Below, piece by piece: positions 36,433 to 48,628 of a stretch of 64,000 nt of DNA. The notes under the pieces are model-generated. The model saw nothing but the letters and a program-made list of their open reading frames with translations, was not told the DNA's origin and searched no databases. Location: the NCBI GenBank assembly GCA_035235625.1, contig CP141143.1, positions 27,600,592-27,664,591 on the forward strand. Direction: 5' to 3'. This stretch comes from Saururus chinensis. Lineage: Eukaryota; Streptophyta; Magnoliopsida; Piperales; Saururaceae. The stretch's first letter is position 1; each line of letters opens with the position of its first letter. The position numbers were made by a program, and so were the translations under genes.

Positions 36433-37903
36433 TTAGACACATCTTCGAATCACCTGATATGGGCAGTACTTAAACAAGTATGGATCATCCCAAAAGAAAT
36501 ACTTAACCTCAACAAAGAATTTAGATTTATCTTGCTTAGTCAATTGTCTAGGAAGTTGACCAGTGACAAGATAATTGACAATATCGGCATACCAAGGTAA
36601 CTGGGATATTGCTAAAAGTTGTTCATCTAGGAAAGTGTCATTCAAGGGTAGAGAGTCATTAACTAACTCTACAATGAGCCTAGACAAGTGATCAGCTACA
36701 ATATTTTTAGAACCTTTCTCATCTCTAATCTCAATATCAAACTCTTGTAGCAAAAGGACCCAATGTATCAAGTGGGGTTTAGTGTCTTTCTTTGAAAGAA
36801 GATACTTCAAAACTGCATGATCTGAAAACACTATCACTTTGGACCCTAAGAGATACATGCAGAACTTGTCTAGGGCAAACACTATTACCAACAACTCTTT
36901 TTCAGTGGTGGATTAATTCAGTTGAGCATCATTAAGAGTTCAACTAGCATAATAAATAATACATGGAACTTTATTTACCCAATGCCCTAAGATAGCTCCA
37001 ACCGCATAATAGGATGCATCACACATAAGCTCAAAAGGTAAATCCCAATTAGGTGGGTGGATGATGGGGCAGATGTCAAGAACTATTTGAGCTTGTGAAA
37101 AGCTTGCAATATGCATCATCAAAGACAAAAACAACATCGTTTCTAAGTAAATTACATAATGGTCGGGGAATTTTGCTGAAGTCTTCAATGAATCTCCTAT
37201 AAAACCCAACACGGCTAAGAAAGGATCTAACTTCCTTCACCATCCTCAATGGAGGGAGACAAGAAATCAAGTCAACTTTGGCCTTATCGACCCCAATGCC
37301 CCTACTTGAAATAACGTGCCCAAGTGCTATTCCTTGGCAAACCATAAAGTGACATTTCTCCCAATTTAGCACAAGATTTGTTTCTTTACACCTTGCCGGA
37401 ACAAGATATAAATGATGTAAATACTCCTCAAAAGAGGATCCAAACACATAAAATTCATCCATGAAGACTTCAAGAAATCACTCAACCATATATGAAAATA
37501 CACTCACCATGCATCGCTGAAAAGTGGTGGGTGAATTACACAACCCAAATGGCATCCAACGATATGCATAAGTACCAAAAGCATAAGTGAAAGTGGTTTT
37601 CTCTTGATCCTTTTATGGGAATCTGATTGTAGCCGAAATAGACATCCAAGAAGCAATAATATGGCCAGCTAACCTCTCAAGAATTTGATCAATAAATAGA
37701 AGGGGAAAGTGATATTTTTTTGTGACTGAGTTTAGTTTTTGATAGCCAATACAAACTTGCCACCCGATGTTCATTCGGGTAGGCACTAACTCATCATTAT
37801 TTTTGACTATTGTGATTCCTGACTTTTTGGGAACAACCTGAATTGGGCTAATCCAATTAATGTACAAGATGGGATAGATTATGCCAACATATAATAGTTT
37901 CAT
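36433..37903 (-). pseudogene. Gypsy reverse transcriptase and RNase H with altered active site
   Basis: The RT begins WISPIQVVPKKSGITIV. The catalytic box reads FMDEFYVFG at about 37470-37440 where FMDDF is expected, so the second Asp is Glu. It continues through HVISSRGIGVDKAKVDLI and SFLSRVGFYRRFIEDFSKI. RNase H shows FELMCDASYYAVGAILG and later [37 protein letters not shown] and VADHLSRL. Frames are broken. Confidence 0.88.
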
Positions 37904-38890
37904 AACTTATGCTCTCACAACCTACTTCATGTTGGGGTTAATCCTGTGTTGCATCTCATGGGTGGGTTTTGCATTCTCCTCAAGGTGAATATGATGCATA
38001 CACATGGTGGGGCTTATTCCCTTGATATCTGCTATTGTCCACCCTAAAGCTGTCTGCTATTGTCCACCCTAAAGCTATCATATGTTCTTGAAGAATACTA
38101 AGTAGCTTACCCTCATATTCTAAATCAAGGTCAAAAGATATTATAACAGGTTAGGTATAAGAAGAACCTAAAAATGCATATTTAGCGGTTTCAAGTAATG
38201 GTTTCAGGACAAGATTTGGTGGTTGTTCAATGGATGGGACAAGCTTAGACACAAGAACGGGCAAAGGTTCCACTTTGGTTGTCCATGCGTTTGGATCCAA
38301 GATAGGATGAAGTCAAACAATGCACTAACTTCCCTAATGGACCCATCTATATCAAAATCTAAACCAAAATGAGTCAAACAAGTTTGGAGAGGATCTTTAA
38401 TGGAAACATGTGAGAATGATTCTTGCACTAAATTTTTAATCATATGCACCGCATACAACTCATCCGACTCATGGGGTTGTTGTCTCACATTAAAATATTT
38501 GAGTTTGACTTTTAAATTTCCAAAAGACAACTTCATGATCCCATTCCAACAATTGATGATGACATTGGATGTAGCTAGAAGTGACCGCCCTATGATAACT
38601 AGAATTTGACTATTGACATTCAGAATAGGTTGTGTATCTAAGGCAATGAAGTCTATAGGGGGAAAAAATTATCAACCTTGATCAAGACATCCTTGATAAC
38701 ACCATGTGGCAAGTTGTAGTGTTATAGTAGTTAATTTCAGTTCTCTAAACCAAAGTTTCTCATAAACAGAATAAGGGAGCAAGTTAACACTAGCACCTAA
38801 ATCAAGTAAGGCCCTCTCTATGGTATGGTCTCCAATGACATATGAAATGGTAGGGAAGCCAAGGTCTTTAATCTAAGGTAGAGTATTATG

Positions 38891-41533
38891 CTGAAGGATG
38901 GAACTCTTGTTCTATAAGAAAGACCTTTTTGTGGACATTCTTTTTCCTTTTTTGGGTACAAAGGTCTTTAAGGAATTTGACATATGTAGTAATCCATAAG
39001 AAACATCATATAAGCCTCATGCAAACTATTGTTAATAACACAAGAGCATATCAATTCTCTAACACATACAACTTGTGGAAATATCTCATTCATGCATCAC
39101 ATATCCATAAGCAACACTTATGTATTATATATGTCTCAATTATATTTCATTATCTATATACACAACCTATGCATTTAAGTATTATAATTTTTATACATCT
39201 TGCATGATCAAGTATCACAATCCATACACAAGTGTTATAATCCATACACAATTTGTGTAATAATAAGTGTCATTAAGCCTACACAAAATCTCTGTAAATG
39301 AGCATTATAATCCTTACACAAACATGTGTAAATATAATAATGAATGTCTCACAATAAAGAAATCCTGATACCTAAAGATACCGGTTCTTCTCACCTTGGC
39401 ATAAGCCTAAGCAGCTTGCTCACCCTCAAAATTCTAAGAAGGAAGACTGAAGCAATTTGACAAATTTTAAATGGAAGTGCCCTTAGTTGGCTGGTGCACA
39501 CAAATAAACCAGCATGAATTCTTAGTACAAAAGTCTCAATAGTTTTCTCATTATAGCATTCCGCTCTTCTCACCTATAGAGGAAATCCACCCTTTCAGAC
39601 GTAAAACCATGCCTATTGGACAGAAAACCCTACCCTTTCGGACCAAAAATTGATTCTTTAAATCCTCGATACAACTAATTTAGAAAACTACAACACCCAA
39701 TGGCTAATCACAGTTTAACACAGTTAATTATGGCTTAACAAATTATTTTTATGATATATGCGACATCATACATATGTAAACAATGGTAAGTACATGAAAG
39801 CATAAGTAATCGTACTAATCAGCAACCATATCATGCATGACACATGGTCCATATGTGGCTAATAAGATCATGTTATCATAAATATAAATGGTCATATTCA
39901 TAAATTAGCTAAAACACATGGCACATGGTTCATACATGATTAATGTGGTACGTGCATAAGCATTCATACTTTAGCATGGTTATAATCTACTGATGTCATG
40001 TGAAAGTCATGAAGAAAAGATCAAATTTGGGCTTAAAAACAAGCATGAAGTCAATTTTAGTATTGTCGATCGATCCAAGGGGACGATCAATTGGGAACAA
40101 AGAATCCCATAATTGCCATTTTGCTTATGGATCGGCCAATCTAGGCGAGATTGGCCCAACAAGACGTTGAACGGTCGACCCAGAAAACCTAAAAATGGTT
40201 TTTTTCTTGGATCGAAACCAAATTGAATATATTTCAACAATCCATAAAATTCATAAAAAATTAATTAATTATTGTTTAATCCTAAGACATGATAGATCTA
40301 ACATAATTCAAGTATATTCATGCAAGAAACACGATTTAATCATCGATTTAAAAAGATTTAAGCTAAACCTTCTATAAACTTCAAGAACATGAATCTACCA
40401 ATAAACATAGCGTTAATAAAAATAATACCTCATTAAACAAAAGCCCCTTACCTCAAATTAGATTATAAACTATTGAATCTCTTCCTAAGTTCAAGGAATC
40501 CCTACCTATTAAATTAGGTTACATTAGCCCTAAGAAAAATCCTCTCATGCCCAAATGAAAATCACGAGAGTAGAAGCAAAAATCTAAAGATAAGGTTTTA
40601 AAACATGTGTAAAAGAATGAATTTGAGATGAAAACCTATAATATCATTTAAGAGGAAAAGAACATGGGATTTAGAGCAAAACGAAGGAAAACATAGAAGA
40701 GATTTACCTTAGATTAAGTTCCCCTTTTAGAGAGTTGGTAGAGTTCTCACAAAGCCCCCAAAATCTTAGCCTACCCCAAATGGTAAAATGACCAATATTT
40801 CTATTTATTGCAAAGGCAGGTAAGTGGGCATTAGAATGGACCCAACAAATGAATAAATGAACCCACTAGTGAAATGGGCCAAAACTGAATTTGACAAAGC
40901 CCAAACCTATTTAAAACGTTAAGTGATGGTTAGTGGCCCAAAAAGTTGGTATGTTGCCCAAGATGGTCTTGGGTCCCTGGGTGGGGCCCACTTCCTTAAT
41001 GAAAATGAATTACATGGATAATGACAATAATTAGTGTGACACTTAGTGGGTTGATGTAGGCACTAATGTTTTCCAACTAAAAATCAAAATAAACCTAAGA
41101 AAATTTGTAATTAAATCAAACCATCATACAAAACCAAAACAAACTCAAAATGGTTATACTTTACAATAATGATAAAATGTTAAAACTTTACAGTTTTAGA
41201 TAAAATAGTAAAGCTATACATATCTTACAAAATCTGGCCGTTGGTCGAGGCCTTTGGCGGCATGAAGCCAAGGCTAGGCCAATTTTTGCAAAGGCCATGA
41301 TCACTAGCAACCAGACCCCTATTGTCGTTGTTGGCTGTAGGGTAGCGGAGTAGGTAGGGTCCCTGTTGTTGCCACTGCCATCAGAGTTGGAGAAATGCAT
41401 TGTTTGGAGGGTTTCAGGTCTTGTAAGAAGTAAGAGAAAATTGATGAGAAGGGATAGGATACTTGAGTAAGAAAAATAGAAGATTTTTTGCTTTGAGGAC
41501 ATGCAACTTACTCAGGTACAAATAGCCACATTC
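38891..41533. other. Unassigned, probably old LTR or UTR sequence
   Basis: No gene recognised. Short motifs repeat loosely at 39220-39320 (ATAATCC-TACACAA). A half-MITE ends near 41690. The minus-strand frame at 41188-41502 resembles nothing I know. Confidence 0.4.
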
Positions 41534-41978
41534 ATTAATTAAAGAGAATGTTATTGTATACCCATCTTCTTTTTCTTTAAATATGTATTCCCTCACTTTT
41601 GGAAAAGAAAAATATACTTCATTTGTCCCACATATTCACTCCATTTGGGTTTTCAAAACAAACCAAATAGAGCTATTAATGAGGGGTAGAGGAAGTATCA
41701 AATTTGGCAAAAAAATTTAAAATTTTCTAATGAGGCACAAGCATAACAAATGTTGAAGTTTCACCGGTGACAATCACCAAAATGGGTAGTGCACACACTA
41801 TTTTTGCACCAAGAATGTGTTATAGCGTCAAGCTTTGCTTATGTTGTCTCCATAAAACTAGTAATGTATCGCATGCCCAGTTTGTAGCACAACACCCATT
41901 CAACAACACAATAGTTCTCATTTTCTTATCATGCACCCATGGCAGTCCTAAACGCAGATGGTTCTTATCATTTGCTTA

Positions 41979-42149
41979 TGAGTAATGCTATTGTGACATT
42001 AACTTTCATATGTGATCAAAACTCTACTTCATCATTTCAACACCGTTGATGAGTGGGGCTCACTTTTTTTAGCCATATATACTTCATCAATGGTATTGAA
42101 ATGATGAAGTATAATTTTGATATGTGAAAGCCAACATCACTCAAGCATT
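41979..42149. mobile_element. Foldback MITE in duplicon C
   Basis: The left arm (GAGTAATGCTATTGTGACAT ... ACTTCATCATTTCAACACC) is the inverted copy of the right arm (GGTATTGAAATGATGAAGT ... CATCACTCAAGCATT). Copy A lacks it, which helps define the insertion. Confidence 0.75.
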
Positions 42150-42330
42150 TTCTTTTCTTATCTATATTAACATAATCAACTTGAGGTGGGTACGTCTTAG
42201 TTCGCTTGTGTTGCTAAAGAGAAAAGAGATGGATGCCCTGCCATTAATTGTTGGAAGCCAACTTGAGATGTATTGGTAGTGCAATGGGGCCTAGGGAAAT
42301 GGTCCACATGGGATATATATATATATATAT

Positions 42331-42513
42331 AGAGTCCCATTTATATGAGCCTAGGCTCTATGGGTTGTCGGATTTACATCTAGCAGCCTATATTACTCAT
42401 GGGTTTATAATACTCATAAAACCCATGAGTATTATGGGTCATCGAATGTAACTCCGACGGCCCATAGAGCCCCGACTCACATAGGCATATATGAGCCCGG
42501 GCTCATATTAACT

Positions 42514-42516
<3 letters not shown>
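42331..42516. mobile_element. Foldback MITE inside a TA microsatellite
   Basis: The arms GAGCCTAGGCTCTATGGG and CCCATAGAGCCCCGACTC are inverted, with a second inner palindrome around TACTCATGGGTTTATAATAC. TATATA runs border both sides, as expected for TA-targeting. Confidence 0.7.

Positions 42517-42578
<62 letters not shown>
42517..42578. repeat. TA dinucleotide microsatellite
   Basis: About 31 uninterrupted TA units. Confidence 0.95.
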
Positions 42579-42580
<2 letters not shown>

Positions 42581-42589
42581 ATAATAAGT

Positions 42590-42700
42590 TTATATTCACC
42601 TCAATAACCCTTTTAATATCTTTGTTTTACTTATAAATTTATAAAGGGGTTTATGGGGTTATTAGGGTACGAGGAGATTATTAGAGTGCGGATAGACCCA
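42590..42700. repeat. Short foldback repeat, second copy at 60580-60670
   Basis: CACCTCAATAACCC and GGTTATTAGGGTACGAGG are inverted around TTTTACTTATAAATTTATAA. The same arrangement occurs in the P450 intron. Confidence 0.6.
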
Positions 42701-42902
42701 TTTTTTATTGTAAGCTCTAGCATTGAATGACTGATCCATTGACGAACTTTGTGTCAGTCAAATGATAAAAGGCCCTTTCTATATAAGATATATCTTCATT
42801 TTACTTGAAAGGCGGCCTTGATCGGCTTCAATTGATCACCAGTAGAATTAGAACTGCCCCTTTATACAATCTAAGCCAATCTCCCTCCCTCCCAAATCCG
42901 CC

Positions 42903-43052
42903 ATGCAAGGCTTTCTTTTCCTGTCCATGCTCGCTTCTTGCATTGTATTTTAGGTCCTGGCTGGTCCCCGTGGACACATTAGTGATGAACATTATTCGAT
43001 TCTGCATAAAAACCACAATCTCCTGCAGTATATCTTTCTATTTATTACTTAG
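42903..43052 (+). pseudogene. Dead third copy of the secreted-peptide gene
   Basis: The signal peptide is readable as MQGFLFLSMLASCIVF, then TAG replaces the CAG codon of copies A and B. The first ATG of the other copies is also lost (AATGTCAATCC became CAATCTCCCTCC), leaving only the second. A 2-3 base indel follows. Beyond it the sequence matches copy B (CCGTGGACAC...AGTGATG-ACATT-TTCG), so the longer middle region is probably ancestral. No SSQSS tail was found downstream. The TATA box and 5' leader are still intact, so a transcript may exist. Confidence 0.8.
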
Positions 43053-43822
43053 GTATGTTATGTTATTCAGCTTAAACTTTTAATACCATTAATGACATTA
43101 TCATTGACATGCCTGCCCCTATCGACGTGTGAATGACATCACCATTGACATGCCTGCCCCTGTCGACATGTCAATGATCGACATCACCATTAACATGAAG
43201 AGATGGATCATGTCAACCATTCTATATCACTTCCAACAAGTTCTAACTGATGTCGGTAGGAACCCACATCCTTGCAGCTACGTCGGTAACTCCTCTTCTA
43301 CGGATATGCGCAATCCACGTAGAAAGAATGTCGGTGAACTCCAATTGGGCAACCAAAACACCATCTCAGTATTCTGGAGCTGCCCAATACGCCTCCCACA
43401 CTGTCAAATCTGTGAACCACTTGAGAATTGTTTCAAAGATCTCTAGACAATTTGATGACCTCTCCAAACACAAGCCCAAAGAAAAAAACATGGAAAAAAA
43501 TCATCAGATATACATTTTAAAACTCTCCTCAGCACATCTCTCATACTACCTCCCGTCACACTTGCTCCAAGAATCAACCATACTTTTAATATCATCCCCT
43601 TACAGAATTCCGAAATTATTTATAGTTCATAATCCTACCTTCCAAACAAAATTTCTTGACACTTGCTCCCTTCCTCCTTCTGTTGAAGTCGCTTTCTCTT
43701 CCCCAATCATCTGCCTTACTCGACTCTAATCTCTATGTGATCACAAGGTTCTAAAACTAAAAGTAGGGGTTCCCCCTTTCACTTTCCATTTTTCCTAACC
43801 TAAGGCAGTGGCCAAGAAGCAG
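43053..43822. other. Unassigned; short tandem repeat at 43091-43165
   Basis: The unit AATGACAT-A-CATTGACATGCCTGCCCCT occurs twice. Open frames at 43129-43446 and 43250-43729 show no domain I recognise and are left unassigned. Confidence 0.45.
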
Positions 43823-43827
43823 TGACT

Positions 43828-44653
43828 TGTTAGAAGTGGGCATTATAAATGGGTTAAGCCCATATTATTTAGATAGGCATATTAATGGTTATGTGGGTCA
43901 AGCCCATATTACTCAAGTGGGTCAAGCCCATTTGGTAGAGAAAGCCCAAGCCCACTTCATATTGAATGAGAATATTACATGGGAATTGGTTAAAGGAGTG
44001 AATAGTCCCACATCGCCTACGTGAAGGTGATGGTGTTGGTATATAAGACTTTAGTTTGGCCTTTCATGTTAGGCCCTTGGGCCAACCCACTTTTGTGGGG
44101 GAGAGAGATGTTGGACCAATGCACTTAGGTGGGCTAACCTACGCGCGCGCCGCCATCCGGCCGGCTCGGTTCGGTTCGGTTCGCACGCGCGGCCGACCGG
44201 GCCGGGTTGGGTTGGGTTCAACAAGATAATATTTTGGGACAAATTCATTTGGTTCGGTTTTCTATTAACCAAAATGGGTCCTCACTAAAGGAAGTATCCG
44301 TTAACGGATGGACGCATCCGTTTGAACGGGTAAGATTGTCTTCAACGGGATTTTCTATAAAACTATGAAAAACTCTTTCTGCAAACAATCCGATTTGGGA
44401 TTTTCCTGTCTGTTCCGTTCATCTGTGTTCTGTGTTAGCATACTCACTGTGGTTTGCTGCATATACCGTGTTAGAGGTGTTCCTACGGTATATGGTTGAT
44501 CGTCTTATCCTGGGAGGTAGACGTCCACGAGTCGTAAACACCAGTAGGGAGGGCGAATTCTGTCTTAAGGACAGAGCTGATTGCTTGATTCGATCATAAA
44601 CATTTCAGTAACATTTCTCATCACATATAAGGCAAAGGTACAGAAATATAACA
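43828..44653 (+). mobile_element. Solo LTR, 826 bp, with perfect 5-bp target duplication
   Basis: Starts TGTTAGAAGTGGGC and ends AGAAATATAACA. TGACT flanks both ends (43823-43827 and 44654-44658). A TATA box (GGTATATAAGAC, about 44037) gives plus orientation. It contains a GC- and CpG-rich patch at 44141-44210 built of CGGTTCGGTTCGG repeats. Related truncated LTR sequence is at 60287-60570 and near 20640. Confidence 0.88.
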
Positions 44654-45062
44654 TGACTTACTTCCTACGACAATGAAATGTTTAGTTGCATATTTTATTT
44701 ATACATTAAAGCTAACCGAGACCTGAAGGCTCAAGGTGCAATGTTATACAATCATCCATAATTGAAAAGAACTTCAGAAGTTAAATCTCAAGTACACATG
44801 CACATCGATTTAATATATAAAACTTAGATGATTCCTTAATTAACTTGTCCCAAATAGTAAGCACATTTTTGTCAAAAAAAGAAAACAAAAGAACTCTTAT
44901 ACCTTCCACAAGGAAAACATAAACAATTTCTTTATAATATAGCAAATACAAGTGTGTGGAAAATCACATTTTACACCCACACTCCTACATTTCCCATGAA
45001 GGTGAATAATTTAGCCAAACCGGTCGCCAAATTTTGAAGCCAACCAATTAGAATTTAGAACA

Positions 45063-46986
45063 TCATATGCTGGGCATGCCCCAGTTCCCTTCAGCTAACT
45101 TGACACATTCAGTGTACCGAAAGCATTCGACGAGATGATCGATAGTCAAGCCTGCTGCCTGCATGAAGGTAAGCGTAATGACAGGCCCAACCAAACGAAA
45201 TCCTCTTTTGATCAAGTCCTTACTGATGGTCTCGGCCTTTGGGGTCCTCATAGGAACACTTTGCTGCTGCCTGTATTTGCTGACCATAGGCTTGTGATTC
45301 AAGAAGCCCCAAAGGTAGCTGCTAAAGGACCCTCGTTCCTTCACAACCTGTATTTATCAGTTACTTCGAAAATTTTCAATATGTTTAACAGGCGGGTAGA
45401 GAGAGAGAATGGCCAACATACCATTAAAAGAAAGAAACCAAAATACAAGCAAAGAAAAACAAGTCTTCATGACCTCAGATATATTGTTTATATTTTTTTC
45501 TAAAAGCTTAAGCTATTAAGAAATGATAGTTATTTAACATGATATTTAAGCCAAGGCAGTCGAATGCAAAACTTGGGAATAGTTTTTCATGTGAAGCCAG
45601 TGTAAGTAGGATTGCCTTGGGGTATTGATATTTAAGAACGACGGTGCACATGCTGTACACTGTCGATTTCATAGAAGTATAGTTCCCAGTCGTTCCTTAG
45701 GCTGGGCTCATGATAAGTGGGGAACATTAAAAACTCTTCCCAAAACTTTGAAGGATGCTTGCATGCATAGAGAGTTGAAACTTTTAATAAAATTATTGAT
45801 AATCAATTTCTTGAAAGTTTAAATTATTGGGACATGACAACAGCTTAAGTTATCGAGAAACAGGGGTTATTTAACATGTTGAATTTAGAATGTCATTTGG
45901 TTAGTGATATTTTCAAGAGGGAACGAAATGTATTAATTACAATTTGCAGATAATCCAAAAAGTGCAATTGGGTAGCATATGTTATCTCTATCAAGAGAGC
46001 GTGATTTCACTTACCTGCGTGATGCATTTAGCATTGTCCACAATGCACCTCACCCTGCTCTCGCTTAACATTAGCCCCTTGTTTGATGCTATCTCCAAGA
46101 TTTCTTTCTCCTCCATCTTAGCTACAATACTCGGCTCAAATCTCCAAAAAGCTTCTCTGTATCGGTACAATTCACATGTCAAAAAGGGAACCGAGAACAT
46201 GAAAAGTAGTTACTTGTAAGGTAGTGTGAGACCTGTACATCTCCTTTTTCTTTAAAATTTCCGGCCAATTTTGATCCATTAACATGCCTGATAGTGTTAG
46301 AAGCTCAAACAGCTGCCTGCCAACATGATGGAGATTAGGAAATACTTAGTGCACTGAATTCATATGAATTGGTCATTGGATGTCTAACAACTACTGCAAG
46401 CCATGCCTCAAATAGAGATGCTGACGCAAAGTGCTTCACAAAGGATGCAATGAACATTGCTTACCAGTCTTCATAAACAGGAACTCCCCAGCACTCGTCA
46501 TGGAATGAGACGTATACTTGATCTGTAACGGTGCAAGTCAAATTTGAAAATTTAGAATACTTTTTTTTCACATATAACTGCTTCTTACTATTCTAAACAG
46601 AAGACATCAACTTGACTAGCTAGAGAAAATGGATGTGTACCACTGTTCTTGGTAATCCAGCTGCATCTCTTGATTATACCATCTGTGGAACCTGTTTCTT
46701 CTTTCTTAACTTCAGGAGGACTATTTATCTTTCTCTGAATCAGCCTAAGGCCCTTAATAGTATCTGATATCTTCCTGTCCCATTGGCTGAGAGAGCCACT
46801 GAATGAAGAGTCATTAGAACTCTGTGATAAAGTTGAGAGTGATAAAGCTGAGCTACACTTGTGAAACCCAATTGGGTATATCTTGAGAAGGTGTTTTGAC
46901 AAGGGGTTCTTCAGTGACTTCTCCCTCTCCCTAAGGCTTCTATTCCTCTCTAAAACCGGCTGCCTAACATAACCTGTTGTAGGCAT
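45063..46986 (-). CDS. DNA-3-methyladenine glycosylase I (Tag family), five exons
   Basis: Base-excision repair enzyme removing alkylated bases such as 3-methyladenine. Exons on the minus strand: 46986-46641, 46522-46465, 46316-46233, 46156-46015 and 45347-45063. All have GT/AG borders and consistent phase, giving 304 aa and a TGA stop at 45065-45063. The plant-type N-terminal extension (1-105) is Ser-rich and basic. The catalytic region begins RCSWITKNS (Cys108) and SFHDECWGVPVYED (His123). The segment SNKGLMLSESRVRCIVDNAKCI is in exon 4, and GSFSSYLWGFLNHKP, TPKAETISKDLIKRGFRLVGP and DHLVEC (His281, Cys285) are in exon 5. The Cys/His and H-x3-C pattern matches the zinc site known from bacterial Tag. 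The start could also be the in-frame ATG at 47031 (319 aa). Nuclear location is likely. No frame damage was seen. Confidence 0.93.
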
Positions 46987-47031
46987 ATTTGAGTCGCCTT
47001 GCAGTTGGAATAGGTAGTGCGAATATTTCAT

Positions 47032-48571
47032 AAGTACTAGTGTGTTGGGTCTTTAAACAAAGGGCACACACTATATGATCCTCATTTTTAGCATGGCTGG
47101 TGGCAAGTAGATTCACTTGTTATTACCTTAAGCTCCCTTGTGCTTTGATATATGAGAACGAAAAGTAGGTGAGTATACATAAAAAAATGCTGTTTAGCAT
47201 AAGATACATATGAAAAGCTAGAGGCTAGTTTGGGAAATTTGAAGGATATCCAAATTCAAAGAGAGTGACTTTTAGCTGTAGGGTTCGTCTCAGATAGGTG
47301 CAAAGTGTCCTTCCAAATGGAAACTTAGGACCTACTTCTACGGCTTGAGAACAATGCCTCTGCCCTCAAAGAAAGAGATGTCCCATCCATAAGATAAAAG
47401 AGCTTCACCATGACGGCTGCATACCATATCTTCACTTGTTATGGTGGAACTTTTGCATCATGTATCTTGACTAATATTTGCCTTAACTTGTTTTGCATTA
47501 TCTTAGGACCCACCCTGGTGGCGGTACATAAAATTCTTTCATTAGACTTGGGCCACACAAGATGTGAAGTGCAAGCATTATTAACAATCTTTGAGCACGG
47601 AAGAACTGTTTTGGCTGTAGTACGATCGTTGGCACCATACGATCTAATGAATTATATGTTAGAAAATTTTGATTAATCTCTCATTGTTCATAAAGCATCC
47701 ATCAAGCTTTTATTTTCACGTGGATATATCTAAGTACAATACAAATATAGCAGCTTCCGCCAATATTTGAATCCTGGATCTAGATCCTGTAGCTTTAATA
47801 CAATTCTAGTAAGAATGCACGGACGCTGCACGTGCAATGCGATCAGAATAAAACAAATATATGTGCACGTGATGAAAACAAATATGACATTGTGAACAAA
47901 GTAATTATGCATGATGAGCAATTTAAATTTTCATGGAAATATAAATGGACTATCTTCTCCTCTCTATCTTTCGTCTTCTCTCTTTCTTCCTCTTTCTCCT
48001 CCTTCAAAGTTCAAAGACAAATGTAGTAGCCTCCGCCAATATTTGAACCTAGATACTGCAACTTTGATACTACTAGGAAATATGCACTGACACTGCACGT
48101 GCAATGTGATCAGAGTGGTGGCGTAGTAGAGGGTGGTGTGAGCCCTTGGCGTTGGTGCAATTTGGAGAAAATCGACCTCTTTTTCTATTCACTCACATGC
48201 ACATGAAATCACTACTTCATCAACAATAATTAATCGCATAGAGCATTAAAATTAATAGATGAAAATAGATGAAAACACGGAGTGAAGACATACTACCCTT
48301 AAGGGCCATTAAAATTAGTAGATGAAAACACGGAGTGAAGACGTACTAACCTTAAGGGCCGATTGCCCCAGAACAACACCTTGGTCCTTCATGGAAAACA
48401 CCTTAAATTGAAAGCACAATTCAATTAATCAAAGTAAGGGGGAATACCTTGTTTAGCTCTATGTAAGGATCACTCAATCTACTTGCATGAGGATGTAGAA
48501 ACCTTTGAGTATAGTCCTAGACTCATTCCTTCAAGTTTCTCTTTGATTTCCTTGGCGGCAGGCTTTCCAAG
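47032..48571. other. Upstream of the glycosylase; repeats only
   Basis: Two related blocks (CTTCCGCCAATATTTGAA ... GCTGCACGTGCAATGCGATC at about 47750-47845, and CTCCGCCAATATTTGAA ... ACTGCACGTGCAATGTGATC at about 48030-48115) are partial direct repeats. The frame at 47410-47676 is not recognised. Confidence 0.5.
48245..48360. repeat. Tandem duplication of about 53-63 bp
   Basis: ATTAAAATTA(A/G)TAGATGAAAA...CTTAAGGGCC occurs at 48245-48307 and 48308-48360. The first copy has an extra GATGAAAATA. Confidence 0.85.
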
Positions 48572-48572
<1 letters not shown>

Positions 48573-48611
<39 letters not shown>

Positions 48612-48628
48612 AAGAGAGAGAGAGAGAG
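48573..48628. repeat. GA microsatellite
   Basis: An AG run interrupted once by AAAGAAAG. Confidence 0.95.

Larger units (their letters stand above)
34400..38890 (-). mobile_element. Broken Athila/Tat-type Ty3/gypsy element
   Basis: On the minus strand, in order: protease DLGASVNLLPYSVYEKL (about 38860-38800) and VIIGRSLLATSNVIINCWNG (about 38590); RT at 37903-37076; RNase H at 37060-36600; H2C2 finger HAHACGGHFG...KT (about 36400); integrase core (about 36180-35800); and the integrase C-terminus RSRWVGPFIV...VNGQRLKPYLEE (35552-35307). The protease linker and integrase tail are typical of the Athila/Tat clade. No env-like frame, no gag and no matching 5' LTR were found. Confidence 0.88.
41534..43050 (+). 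repeat. Duplicon C (degraded copy 3 of the peptide segment)
   Basis: Matches copy A upstream (ATACCCATCTTCTTTTTCTT, TTGTAGCACA-CACCCATTCA, CATGGCAGTCCTAAACG), then TATATAAG at 42780, TTACTTGAAAGGCGGCCTTG, and the signal-peptide coding region. It is interrupted by two MITEs and a TA microsatellite. Confidence 0.8.

Noticed and set aside
43129..43446. Possible second exon for peptide copy C
   Set aside because: Sequence does not match the tails of copies A or B, and the start is a tandem repeat.
43250..43729. 159-codon frame downstream of the dead peptide copy
   Set aside because: No recognised domain, no SSQSS tail; overlapping frames equally open. Left unassigned.
47410..47676. 88-codon hydrophobic frame
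   Set aside because: No homologue recognised, no promoter or splice support.
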